The position numbers and the translations under genes were made by a program. This document shows, one piece after another, positions 1 to 7,070 of a stretch of 7,070 nucleotides of DNA. The stretch comes from Chloroflexota bacterium (GTDB lineage Bacteria > Chloroflexota > Dehalococcoidia > Lucifugimonadales > Lucifugimonadaceae). The notes below the pieces were generated by a model that saw only the letters and a program-made list of their open reading frames with translations, searched no databases and had not been told where the DNA came from. Within the stretch, counting starts at the first letter, position 1, and each line of letters opens with the position of its first letter. The stretch covers positions 1-7,070 of the forward strand of contig JACQUF010000281.1 in NCBI GenBank assembly GCA_016210435.1. Reading direction: 5' to 3'.

Positions 1-657
<657 letters not shown>

Positions 658-660
658 TAC

Positions 661-2028
661 GTGATTTCGCCGGGCGGCCCGGTCCTGGACCGGCTAGCGC
701 GAGACCGAGTACGGACGACCTGGGGTTGGTGGGGGAACCAGCCACCGGGACTGTTGCGCCGTGTTGCCACGCGCTCCGATCTGCTCGCAGACCTGTGGGG
801 CGAGCTGTGGGCCGTCCTGCTCCTGGCCGTGGTGATCGCCGGGATCCTTGCGCGGCAGCCTCTCGTTGTTGCCCTCGGCGCGATGGCGACTGTCGTCGCC
901 GTCGGCGCTCGGGCGTGGGCAAGGCTTTCGCTCGAAGAGGTCGACTTCGCACGAGAACTCTCGTCGGACCGGGTTTTCGCCGGGGAGGAGCTCGATCTCA
1001 GCTTCAGCGTGGTCAACAAGAAACCTTTGCCCCTGCCATGGTTGAGACTCGTCGATGCGATCCCGGTCGAGCTCAGGGTTGAGAGCGCGGGACTGGCAAT
1101 GGAGGAACGGACGGACGCCAGGATCCTCACACGCACGGTGAGCATCGGCTGGTACGAGCGTGTCCGCCTCCGGTACCGGGTAAAAGCCGAACGCCGGGGG
1201 TATCTCGTATTCGGACCGGCCCGCCTCGAGAGTGGTGACCTTTTCGGGCTGTTTCGGTCCTCGCGCGACTTCAACCCCAGGGACGCGGTGATCGTCTACC
1301 CGCGGACCGTGCCATTGCCAGACTTTGAAATCCCCTCGCCCAGGCCGATCGGCGACGCGCGAAGTCGCATACGGTTGTGGGAAGACACGACGCGTCCGGC
1401 AGGCCTTCGCGAATACATGACGGGAGACTCCATGCGCAGGGTCGACTGGAAGGCGAGCGCGCGGCGCGCCGACCTGCTCGTGCGCACGTACGACCACCGT
1501 GTCGCTCAGGCGGTCGTGATAGCCGTCGACGTGGACACGAGCGAGAAGCCGTGGGAGGGGTATTCGCCACAGATGCTGGAAAGAGTCGTCACCGCCGCGG
1601 CCTCGGTCGCGGTCCATGCCGTCGACCTCGGGCACCGGATCGGCCTGATCAGCAACGCCATCCCGTTGTCCGAAGATGCGCGGATGGTGATCCCGCCGGG
1701 CGCAGACCCGGCACGCCTCAGCACGATCCTCGAATCGCTCGCGATGGTCCGTCCGATCTCGATGAGCAGGTTGGACCGCGTGCTGGATGCGGAAAGAACG
1801 AGCATCCCATTCGGGGCGACCATCGTCGCGGTCTCCGCGGTCTTTCCCGCGCTGCTTGCCGCTGAATGCGCGGAACTTGCCCGCCACGGCCATCCCACGG
1901 TGGCCCTCTATGTTGGGGAGGACGTCCCGCCGTCGGCCACGCCCGGAATGACGGTACTCAACGCCGGGCAACGGTTCGATCTGCCTGAAAACAGGAAAGC
2001 GAGCGACGGGCGGCATGGACGCCAATAG
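661..2028 (+). CDS. DUF58 domain protein, MoxR partner, membrane-anchored
   Basis: A 455-residue protein. The GTG start lies 3 bp after the MoxR stop, with AGGGA just upstream as a plausible ribosome site, so it is translated in the same operon. Two hydrophobic stretches (about residues 48-64 and 67-84) should form a membrane hairpin. A beta-rich region follows (about 95-220, with the common GYLVFGPARLESGDLFGLFR pattern). The DUF58 signature is at 249-275: GLREYMTGDSMRRVDWKASA then RRADLLV. After it comes a VWA-like strand, VVIAVDVDTSE (285-295), whose D290/D292/T293/S294 resemble but do not exactly match a metal-site DxSxS motif. DUF58 proteins are typically encoded beside MoxR ATPases and are thought to be their partners. 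The biochemical role is not established. The C-terminus overlaps the next gene by 14 bp. Codon use looks like that of its neighbours. Confidence 0.93.
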   Translation: MISPGGPVLDRLARDRVRTTWGWWGNQPPGLLRRVATRSDLLADLWGELWAVLLLAVVIAGILARQPLVVALGAMATVVAVGARAWARLSLEEVDFARELSSDRVFAGEELDLSFSVVNKKPLPLPWLRLVDAIPVELRVESAGLAMEERTDARILTRTVSIGWYERVRLRYRVKAERRGYLVFGPARLESGDLFGLFRSSRDFNPRDAVIVYPRTVPLPDFEIPSPRPIGDARSRIRLWEDTTRPAGLREYMTGDSMRRVDWKASARRADLLVRTYDHRVAQAVVIAVDVDTSEKPWEGYSPQMLERVVTAAASVAVHAVDLGHRIGLISNAIPLSEDARMVIPPGADPARLSTILESLAMVRPISMSRLDRVLDAERTSIPFGATIVAVSAVFPALLAAECAELARHGHPTVALYVGEDVPPSATPGMTVLNAGQRFDLPENRKASDGRHGRQ

Positions 2029-3463
2029 GGAAAAGCTGCTCTACGCGGCCCTGATGGTTGCCGAGGCCGCGTGGCTCTACGTGCTCGCCGCGCTGATCGG
2101 GCTGGTGCTACAGCTAGGCGGCGCCCCGCTCAGCTGGGGGATCGTCACGCTCCTGCTTGGAGGAGCGATGCTGGTCGGCTGGGTCGCGCTCGGCATTCGC
2201 GGCGAGACTGCGACGCTCGCGTTGCTGCAGGGGGGGCTCGGGCTGGTCGTCGTCTACGCCGCGGTTGCCGCGCGCAGCGGCGACGGTTTCGCCGGACTTC
2301 AGTGGACGTGGGTGTCCGAACTTGTCCAGGGTGGGATGCCCGGACGTGGGGTCGCCACCGCGATCTTCGGTGCGGTGTTCGCGATCTTCCTCTGGCGAAG
2401 GGGCATCATGCTGATCACCGACGACCCCGCGTGGGAAAAACTTCGGCGCACGTTTCGGATCGGCGTGATGGTCATCGCCGTGGCGCTCATCGTGGAGATT
2501 GGTGCCCACCGTGACATTGGCGCCCGCAATGTCCTGTTCCCGTTCTTTGCAGCCGCGCTTTCCGGCATGGCGTTCGGCCACCTCGCCGATGCCGCGGGCA
2601 AGCGCATGCTGGCGACCTGGAGCAAGGTAATCGCCGCGGCTGTCGGTGGGATCCTGACGATCGGCGTGCTCCTCGGGCTTGCCGGAAGCGCTTACGGTGG
2701 TGGACCGCTTCGCCTGATGGGAGTAGCTGCGGCGGCGGCGCGGGACGGATTGCTCTGGCTTGTCAGCCTTCCGCTCCGGTGGATCGTGACCGGCCTCTTC
2801 ATATTGATGCGATGGCTTCGCGACCTGTTTGGGACTCCCAAGCCGGTAAGGATCGAGCAGCCCCCCGGCCCATTCGTACCGGACGCCACCGCGGTGGCGG
2901 AAGGCGGCAAGACGGTCGGCGCCGACATCATCGAGCTGATCCTGACGATCATCCAGTACCCGCTCATGATGCTTGTCGTGCTCGGCATCCTGTACCTGTT
3001 GATCGTTGTGTTTCGAAAATGGCGGGGATCCGAGCGGGGAGAGGAAACGGTCGATAGGGAGACGATTCGGGACGGAGTGGACCCTGCACACGATCTGGCT
3101 GCCTTACTGGCGCGCCTGTGGCCCGGCTACGGTCGCCAGCCGCGCCCCGGGCCGGAAATCTGGCTCTACCCGCAGGGGCAGCCGGGAATTACCGAGGTCT
3201 TTCGCCTGTACTTCGATTACCTGTCGGAAGCGATCCGGAAGGGGATGAAGTTCCAGAGATCGTTCACACCGACCGAACTCGTGCCGCATCTGTCGGAGGC
3301 GCTGCCTGGCGCGCCGGTGAGCCTGATGACCGAACGATTCAACGCGGCTTGCTACGGCCACGAGCCGACCGCGCCGGGAGTGCTGGCGGATCTGGAGGCA
3401 GGCCTTCGTGACGCGACCCACCCATCTGCCTCCCTTGACGGGAGGGGACGAAGGGGAGGGTGA
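2015..3463 (+). CDS. Polytopic membrane protein with C-terminal DUF4129-like domain
   Basis: A 482-residue protein. The ATG start lies inside the 3' end of the DUF58 gene (14 bp overlap), indicating translational coupling. About eight to nine hydrophobic segments are visible, near residues 8-33, 40-61, 67-86, 112-133, 147-163, 172-190, 203-226, 244-267 and 305-333. A soluble tail of about 150 residues follows. Within it, roughly 358-465, the pattern ITEVFRLYFDYLSEAIRKGM ... FTPTELVPHL ... LMTERFNAACYGHEP matches the DUF4129 style (a helix, then a 'TPxE' segment, then a final helix ending in a 'xxYG' turn). In many bacteria DUF4129 is the tail of a membrane transglutaminase encoded next to MoxR and DUF58. 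Here the Cys-His-Asp core of a transglutaminase domain is not recognisable, so this protein carries only membrane helices and the DUF4129 part. The membrane topology was estimated by eye. The function is unknown and envelope-related by context. Confidence 0.82.
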   Translation: MDANREKLLYAALMVAEAAWLYVLAALIGLVLQLGGAPLSWGIVTLLLGGAMLVGWVALGIRGETATLALLQGGLGLVVVYAAVAARSGDGFAGLQWTWVSELVQGGMPGRGVATAIFGAVFAIFLWRRGIMLITDDPAWEKLRRTFRIGVMVIAVALIVEIGAHRDIGARNVLFPFFAAALSGMAFGHLADAAGKRMLATWSKVIAAAVGGILTIGVLLGLAGSAYGGGPLRLMGVAAAAARDGLLWLVSLPLRWIVTGLFILMRWLRDLFGTPKPVRIEQPPGPFVPDATAVAEGGKTVGADIIELILTIIQYPLMMLVVLGILYLLIVVFRKWRGSERGEETVDRETIRDGVDPAHDLAALLARLWPGYGRQPRPGPEIWLYPQGQPGITEVFRLYFDYLSEAIRKGMKFQRSFTPTELVPHLSEALPGAPVSLMTERFNAACYGHEPTAPGVLADLEAGLRDATHPSASLDGRGRRGG

Positions 3464-3469
3464 TCGCCG

Positions 3470-5023
3470 CTAGCGGGACCGCTTTTTCGGGCCCGGTCTC
3501 GCCCGTGCGCGGCGCCGGACAGCGGTCTGCGGCACCTCGCCATCAACAGTTCGTGGGAATGGAGGCCTGGGCTCCGGAACACGAATGATCCGCAGGAGGT
3601 TCGTGTTCCCCGGGACGCCGATCGGCATGCCTACGACCGCGGCAATGTAATCCCCATCTTTGGCGAACCCCGTCTCGCGGGCCGCTCTGGAAGCCTCGTG
3701 GAACATCCAAGGCACGCTGTTCAACTTGGGCGCTTCGAGGGACGTGACACCCCACCTGAGTGCCAGCCTGCGGCCGGCAGCAGGGTCACGGTACAGCGCA
3801 AGAATCGGCGCCTGGGGCCTGAACGCGGCGACACGCGCCGCGGTTGATCCGGACTCGGTGAATGCGACGATCGCACTTGCCCTGATCTCGGCCGCAGCCC
3901 AGCACGCGGAATAGGCGATCGCTTCGTCGACATGCCGTTCGATGCGCGCCGCGCGGCGGCGCACCAAGATCTCGTGATCGAGCAGCTTCTCCGCTTCGCG
4001 GGCGGTCTCCGCCATCACCGAGGTCGCCTCGATCGGATGCTTGCCGATCGAGGTTTCCGCGGAGAGCATCACGGCATCGCTCCCGTCGAGAATGGCGTTC
4101 GCGATATCCGCAACCTCTGCCCGTGTGGGCGTCGGCGCCTGGATCATCGATTCGAGCATCTGGGTCGCCGTGATCACGACCTTGCCCAGCTCATTTGCGC
4201 GACGGATCAGTCGCTTCTGCACGCCTGGGAGCTGGGCGAACGGCATCTGGACCCCGAGGTCGCCGCGGGCCACCATCACGCCGTCGGCTTCCTCCAGGAT
4301 CGAGTCCATGTTCTCGACGCCCTGGGGCAGTTCGATCTTGGCAATCAGCTGCGCGTTGAGCCCGTGCTCGCGCGCGTAGGTCCGGGCGCGATGCAGATCG
4401 TCGGCCGTCCTTATGTATGACAGGCCTATGAAATCGACTTCCTGGTCGATCGAGAAATCGAGTGCGTGGAGCGTCTCTTCGGTCAGATACGGCAGGTGCG
4501 AGACGCGCCCGGGAACGGCGACCGCCTTCCGCGACTTCATCAGGCCACCATCGACCACTGTGCAACGGACGCGATCCCCACGCGTGGTGTCGACGATCAT
4601 TCGGATCGCGCCGTCGTCGATCAGGACTTCGTCGCCTGCCTGCACGTCCCTGACAAGTCCTTCCGGGAGGACCGGCACCGCGTCCCGGCTCGACGAGTCC
4701 TGCCCGCTGGTTAGCGTGAATGACTGCCCTGCCTCGACATCGATGCCTTCCGACGGCAAGGTTCCGAGACGGTATTTGGGACCGGGCAGGTCGGTTAGGA
4801 TGGCGACGGGAAGCCCTGCGTCGTTGGCCGCGGCCCGCACGTTTGCGATCGTCTCGCGATGGATATCGGCGGTCGCGTGGGAAAGGTTGATCCTCGCCAC
4901 GCTCATCCCCGCCTCGATCAGGCTGCGGATCTTTTCCTGAGACGAGCTCGCGGGTCCAAGGGTGCATACGATGCGGGTCTTTGGCTTTTTGAGTACGAAT
5001 GCGGGGATGTGATAGTTATCCAC
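3470..5023 (-). CDS. pyk: Pyruvate kinase
   Basis: A 517-residue enzyme that converts phosphoenolpyruvate and ADP to pyruvate and ATP, the last step of glycolysis, in the cytoplasm. Landmarks: KTRIVCTLGPAS (15-26); the substrate segment ARINLSHA (43-50, R44, N46, S48); DLPGPKYRLG (78-87), a variant of the usual D-T-K-G-P-E-I-R; the B domain (about 88-185); the catalytic AKIE (228-231, K229, metal ligand E231); ARGDLG (252-257, metal ligand D255); ATQMLESM (286-293); PTRAEVADIANA (299-310); and the C-terminal domain with TESGSTAARVAAFRP (389-403). All catalytic residues expected in this family are present. The GTG start gives an N-terminus a few residues ahead of the first conserved strand; no in-frame ATG or GTG occurs further upstream before a stop. 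There is no PEP-utilizer extra domain. The C-terminus instead extends into a basic tail (about 501-517, rich in R and K). The gene is convergent with the DUF4129 gene and divergent from the zinc-ribbon gene, so it is probably monocistronic. Confidence 0.97.
   Translation of the reverse strand: MDNYHIPAFVLKKPKTRIVCTLGPASSSQEKIRSLIEAGMSVARINLSHATADIHRETIANVRAAANDAGLPVAILTDLPGPKYRLGTLPSEGIDVEAGQSFTLTSGQDSSSRDAVPVLPEGLVRDVQAGDEVLIDDGAIRMIVDTTRGDRVRCTVVDGGLMKSRKAVAVPGRVSHLPYLTEETLHALDFSIDQEVDFIGLSYIRTADDLHRARTYAREHGLNAQLIAKIELPQGVENMDSILEEADGVMVARGDLGVQMPFAQLPGVQKRLIRRANELGKVVITATQMLESMIQAPTPTRAEVADIANAILDGSDAVMLSAETSIGKHPIEATSVMAETAREAEKLLDHEILVRRRAARIERHVDEAIAYSACWAAAEIRASAIVAFTESGSTAARVAAFRPQAPILALYRDPAAGRRLALRWGVTSLEAPKLNSVPWMFHEASRAARETGFAKDGDYIAAVVGMPIGVPGNTNLLRIIRVPEPRPPFPRTVDGEVPQTAVRRRARARPGPKKRSR
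3472..3487 (+). terminator. Possible short intrinsic terminator of the MoxR operon
   Basis: The motif AGCGGGACCGCTTTTT begins 9 bases after the stop codon of the DUF4129 gene. It can form a 4-bp stem (AGCG/CGCT) with a GGAC loop, followed directly by a run of T. The stem is short, so it would be weak. It lies inside the last codons of the convergent pyruvate kinase gene, which is why the position could also be coding coincidence. A second perfect 6-bp stem (CCTCCC/GGGAGG, 3429-3445) sits just before the stop codon without a T run. Confidence 0.3.
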
Positions 5024-5163
5024 GGGGGCGCATTTCTTTGGAATCCGGGTTACAGTTCATGGACGGTACTCTACCGGTCGGTAAGATGGACCAGCAAGTT
5101 GACTGGAGCCAGCCTGCGGCAACCTTGACGTCCGCGAAGGGCGGTTTCTAGGAATCAATTGAT
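5024..5163. promoter_or_regulatory. Divergent intergenic region, presumed promoters for pyk and the zinc-ribbon gene
   Basis: This 140-bp gap separates two divergently transcribed genes, so it should hold both promoters. Sigma-70-like matches are weak. On the plus strand, TTGACG (5125-5130) resembles a -35 box but no good -10 box follows at 17-18 bp. On the minus strand, TAGAGT lies 18 bp after a poor TTGCTG. A near-perfect inverted repeat TACCGGTCGGTA (5072-5083), with another CGGTA at 5064-5068, could be a protein binding site. No riboswitch or attenuator structure was recognised. Promoter function is inferred from gene arrangement, not from strong motifs. Confidence 0.45.
5150..5154 (+). 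promoter_or_regulatory. Ribosome binding site deciding the TTG start of the zinc-ribbon gene
   Basis: AGGAA ends 9 bases before a TTG codon at 5164. The in-frame stop TAG at 5149-5151 overlaps this site, so no earlier ATG, GTG or TTG start is available in this frame. This supports TTG as the real initiation codon. Confidence 0.6.
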
Positions 5164-5868
5164 TTGAGCTCAGCACGCGCACTCCTTGACCTCCAGGAAA
5201 TCGACAAGCGTCTGGCCGAGCAGCGTCAGGCGTACAAGAAACTTGCGGTCGAGTTGAAGGCGCAGGCAGGTCTGCCCGCCCTTCGCGCCGAGACCGAAGC
5301 GGCGCGCATGAATCTGGCTGAAGCCAGGGTCCAGCACAACAAGTTGCTTTCCGACGCCGCCTTGTTCCGCGAGCGCGTGTCTACGCTGGAGACCCGCCTC
5401 TACTCGGGCAACATCACAAACATGCGGGAGCTCACTGCGCTCCAGGAAGAGCACAACAACGCGAAGCGCAACCTGGCGCAGGCCGAAGAAGCCGCGGTGC
5501 CCGCGGCGCTCGCGGGCCAGGAAGCCAACCAGCAGTACGACTCCCTCAAGGTTCAGCTCGCGCAAAAGGAAGCCGAGTGGCAGAAGCGTGGGGCCCAGCT
5601 CAAGGAATCCAGCCAGAAGGTTGCGAGGGACTACAAGATCTTCGAGCGCCAGCGCGGCAATATCGCCAAAGATATCAGTCCCGCCGATCTCGCAATGTAC
5701 GATTCGATCCTGAAACGCAAAGAAGGCCTCGCGGTCGTGCGCGTTGAGCGCGGCATCTGCCAGTGCCCGCGCCGGCTCAAGCTGCCGCTGCGAGAGACCT
5801 CGAAGCTCAAGGACTCGGAAGCTCTGGTGATCTGCAGCAGCTGCGGGCGGATCCTCCTGGCGACGTAG
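5164..5868 (+). CDS. COG1579-type coiled-coil protein with C-terminal C4 zinc ribbon
   Basis: A 234-residue protein starting at TTG. Residues about 5-165 are long, charged heptad-like helices that should form an antiparallel coiled coil. They contain the family hallmark LYSGNITNMRELTALQEE (79-96). The C-terminal domain has four cysteines, C199 and C201 (GICQCP) and C224 and C227 (ICSSCGRIL), which would bind one zinc ion. In the family the first pair is normally CxxC; here it is CxC. Proteins of this family are widespread in bacteria and have been proposed to bind nucleic acid, but no reaction is established. The protein is probably cytoplasmic; no signal peptide or membrane segment is seen. 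The recombinase-like gene begins 2 bp after its stop codon, so the two are very likely co-transcribed. Confidence 0.92.
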   Translation: MSSARALLDLQEIDKRLAEQRQAYKKLAVELKAQAGLPALRAETEAARMNLAEARVQHNKLLSDAALFRERVSTLETRLYSGNITNMRELTALQEEHNNAKRNLAQAEEAAVPAALAGQEANQQYDSLKVQLAQKEAEWQKRGAQLKESSQKVARDYKIFERQRGNIAKDISPADLAMYDSILKRKEGLAVVRVERGICQCPRRLKLPLRETSKLKDSEALVICSSCGRILLAT

Positions 5869-5870
5869 GC

Positions 5871-7070
5871 GTGCGTGTGATTGGGCTGTACCGGCCCGAT
5901 GTCGAATTGTCCGGTTTCAACACGCGAAGACCGCCCGGGTTCCAGTTCGAGCAGTATTGCCGCGATCGTTCTCATGAGCTTTTGAGAGTCGTAGGGATCG
6001 ACGGCAGTCCCGAGCCGGCCGCGGACTCCTTGTACCAGGCGCTGCGCACGACTTTCGACTCCGCTCTTCCCCCTGAGGCGGTGCTGATTCCGAACAGCCA
6101 CCACCTGGCGAATAGCTTGGACGAATTCGTGGACCGCGTACTGGAGATCGAACGCCTTGGAGCAGAAGTCCGCTGCATGACTTCGCCGCTGCTCGACCCG
6201 ATCGAGATCGGAATCAAAGAGTTGAGGGCCGGCACCGGTGCGAGTGGGCGGGAAGGCCGGATACGAGAAGCCATCTCTTCGAAGGCATCCCGGGGAGAGG
6301 TGCTCGGCCGCACACCATACGGATATCGAAAGGGTCTTGATGGGGTTCTCGAGCCTCAACCTGCAGAGGCGGCGATAGTCAGGGAGATCTTCGAGCTGTA
6401 CGCCGGGACCCATCAGCCGGCGTCCGGCGAGCCTCCCGGGCTGCGGCGAATCGCCCAGGAACTTGCCCGTCGCGGCGTCCGGACGCGCGCCGGGAGCGCG
6501 TGGTCGACCGTGACGCTCGCCGGACTGTTGCGCAATCCGGTGTACATCGGTGATTACAAGCGCAATGCCGTCCGAATACCTCGAAATCACCCGGCAATCG
6601 TTGACGGCGTGCTGTTCCGGCGGGCGCAGGAGCTTCTCGGCGAGAGACGGCCTTCGAGTCGTGCACGCGTCAGCGTCGTGTATGTGCTTGCGGGGCTCGT
6701 CCTCTGCGGCGAGTGCGGGCGACTGTTACGGGGCCTTTCGAGGGAGCGGCGCTGGCGGAGAAGCGACGGCACGACAACGGGGCGTGTCTACCGTTACTAC
6801 GAATGCCCTTCGAGAACGGTAGATGGGGCGGCGCACTCGAGCATCCGGGCAGACCGCCTTGAAAGCGCCGTGCGCGAGGAGATCGCTGCCAGGCTGGCGA
6901 TCGTGAACCGGGAGGCGCGGGTGGGCGACGGTGAGCGCGCGGTTCGTTTCGATCCGCTCGTGGAGGCCGAGAAACGGGTCATGCGAGCGGCGCGTCACAT
7001 TGCATCTGGCCTGGCCGCCATATCGGAGCTGACGGCCGCGCGGGCGGAACTGAAGAGGGCCAGATCGCGA
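5871..7070 (+). CDS. Serine-recombinase-like protein lacking active-site residues (3' end outside the window)
   Basis: An uninterrupted frame of 400 codons runs to the window edge. GTG at 5871 is chosen because VRVIGLYRPD aligns with the usual MRLFGYARVS start of resolvases; a second GTG at 5877 has better spacing from an AGG and is possible. Regions: resolvase-like N-terminal domain (about 1-140); recombinase domain with GRTPYGYRKG (146-155), AAIVREIFELYAG (167-179), an RRIAQELARRGVRT helix pair (192-205), and LLRNPVYIGDYKR (219-231); zinc beta ribbon with LAGLVLCGECGRLL (273-286), YYEC (309-312) and H322 where a fourth Cys is usual; and the beginning of a probable coiled coil (about 327-400). 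Compared with gamma-delta resolvase, R8 is kept, but S10 is Asp (D10), and the DRLGR motif is replaced by HHLAN (77-81), so R68 and R71 become H78 and N81. Active members of the family cut and rejoin DNA through that serine. This protein therefore probably binds DNA without recombining it. No att site or mobile-element ends are visible nearby. Confidence 0.88.
   Translation, partial: MRVIGLYRPDVELSGFNTRRPPGFQFEQYCRDRSHELLRVVGIDGSPEPAADSLYQALRTTFDSALPPEAVLIPNSHHLANSLDEFVDRVLEIERLGAEVRCMTSPLLDPIEIGIKELRAGTGASGREGRIREAISSKASRGEVLGRTPYGYRKGLDGVLEPQPAEAAIVREIFELYAGTHQPASGEPPGLRRIAQELARRGVRTRAGSAWSTVTLAGLLRNPVYIGDYKRNAVRIPRNHPAIVDGVLFRRAQELLGERRPSSRARVSVVYVLAGLVLCGECGRLLRGLSRERRWRRSDGTTTGRVYRYYECPSRTVDGAAHSSIRADRLESAVREEIAARLAIVNREARVGDGERAVRFDPLVEAEKRVMRAARHIASGLAAISELTAARAELKRARSR

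Noticed and set aside
694..2025. Long open frame of 443 codons antisense to the DUF58 gene
   Set aside because: It lies wholly opposite a well supported gene, shows no recognisable motif, and is of a kind common in GC-rich DNA as a mirror of codon bias.
2114..3091. Long antisense open frame of 325 codons opposite the DUF4129 gene
   Set aside because: Composition is low-complexity and rich in charged residues, with no domain pattern; the opposite strand encodes convincing membrane helices.
4191..4967. Open frame of 258 codons in another frame of the pyruvate kinase gene
   Set aside because: Its Arg/Gly/Asp-rich translation is typical of an out-of-frame reading of a GC-rich gene; the pyruvate kinase frame holds all family motifs.
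5016..5024. TTATCCACG, an 8 of 9 match to a DnaA box
   Set aside because: It is a single copy that overlaps the start codon of pyk, with no cluster of boxes or AT-rich region nearby, so it is no evidence for an origin.
5016..5033. Five-codon minus-strand mini-ORF (ATG to TAA) overlapping the pyk start
   Set aside because: It could couple translation to pyk, but it has no good ribosome site and such short frames arise by chance.
5132..5144. Small hairpin CCGC-GAAGG-GCGG before the zinc-ribbon gene
   Set aside because: The 4-bp stem is too short and not followed by a real T run; it lies close to the ribosome site but there is no support for a regulatory role.
5631..6590. Antisense open frame of 319 codons across the zinc-ribbon and recombinase genes
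   Set aside because: It spans the junction of two genes recognised by clear motifs on the other strand and has no motif of its own.
5871..7070. Calling the recombinase-like gene a pseudogene or part of an active integrated element
   Set aside because: The frame is open over 400 codons with well kept domains, and no att sites, terminal repeats or cargo genes are visible within the window.

Overview
This is a GC-rich bacterial chromosomal segment, densely coded, with six genes and one real intergenic gap (about 140 bp). Four of the five visible gene starts are non-ATG (three GTG, one TTG). Gene content and protein style (coiled-coil zinc-ribbon protein with a CSSCGRIL ending, divergent DLPGPK-type pyruvate kinase, MoxR/DUF58/DUF4129 cluster) would fit Chloroflexota or a similar high-GC lineage. 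That assignment is inference from protein style and is only moderately supported.

Left block, plus strand, 1-3463: the 3' two thirds of a MoxR-type AAA+ ATPase gene, then a DUF58 protein, then a polytopic membrane protein with a C-terminal DUF4129-like domain. The genes are 3 bp apart and then overlap by 14 bp, so they form one operon. In related clusters a chaperone-like ATPase works with a VWA-like DUF58 partner and a membrane transglutaminase/DUF4129 protein, probably at the cell envelope. No transglutaminase domain is visible here. A short terminator-like hairpin follows the last gene.

Middle, minus strand, 3470-5023: a complete pyruvate kinase gene, convergent with the first block (6 bp between stop codons). 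It ends in an unusual arginine/lysine-rich tail.

Right block, plus strand, 5164-7070: after the divergent intergenic region comes a COG1579-type coiled-coil/zinc-ribbon protein and, only 2 bp later, a serine-recombinase-like gene that runs off the window. The recombinase keeps the length and layout of the resolvase domain, the recombinase domain and the zinc beta ribbon. However, the catalytic serine and the paired active-site arginines are all replaced. It looks like an intact, open, catalytically dead recombinase co-transcribed with a housekeeping-type gene, and is the most interesting object in the window.

No tRNA, rRNA, CRISPR array, insertion sequence or convincing riboswitch was seen. 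No stretch over 300 bases lacks a gene.
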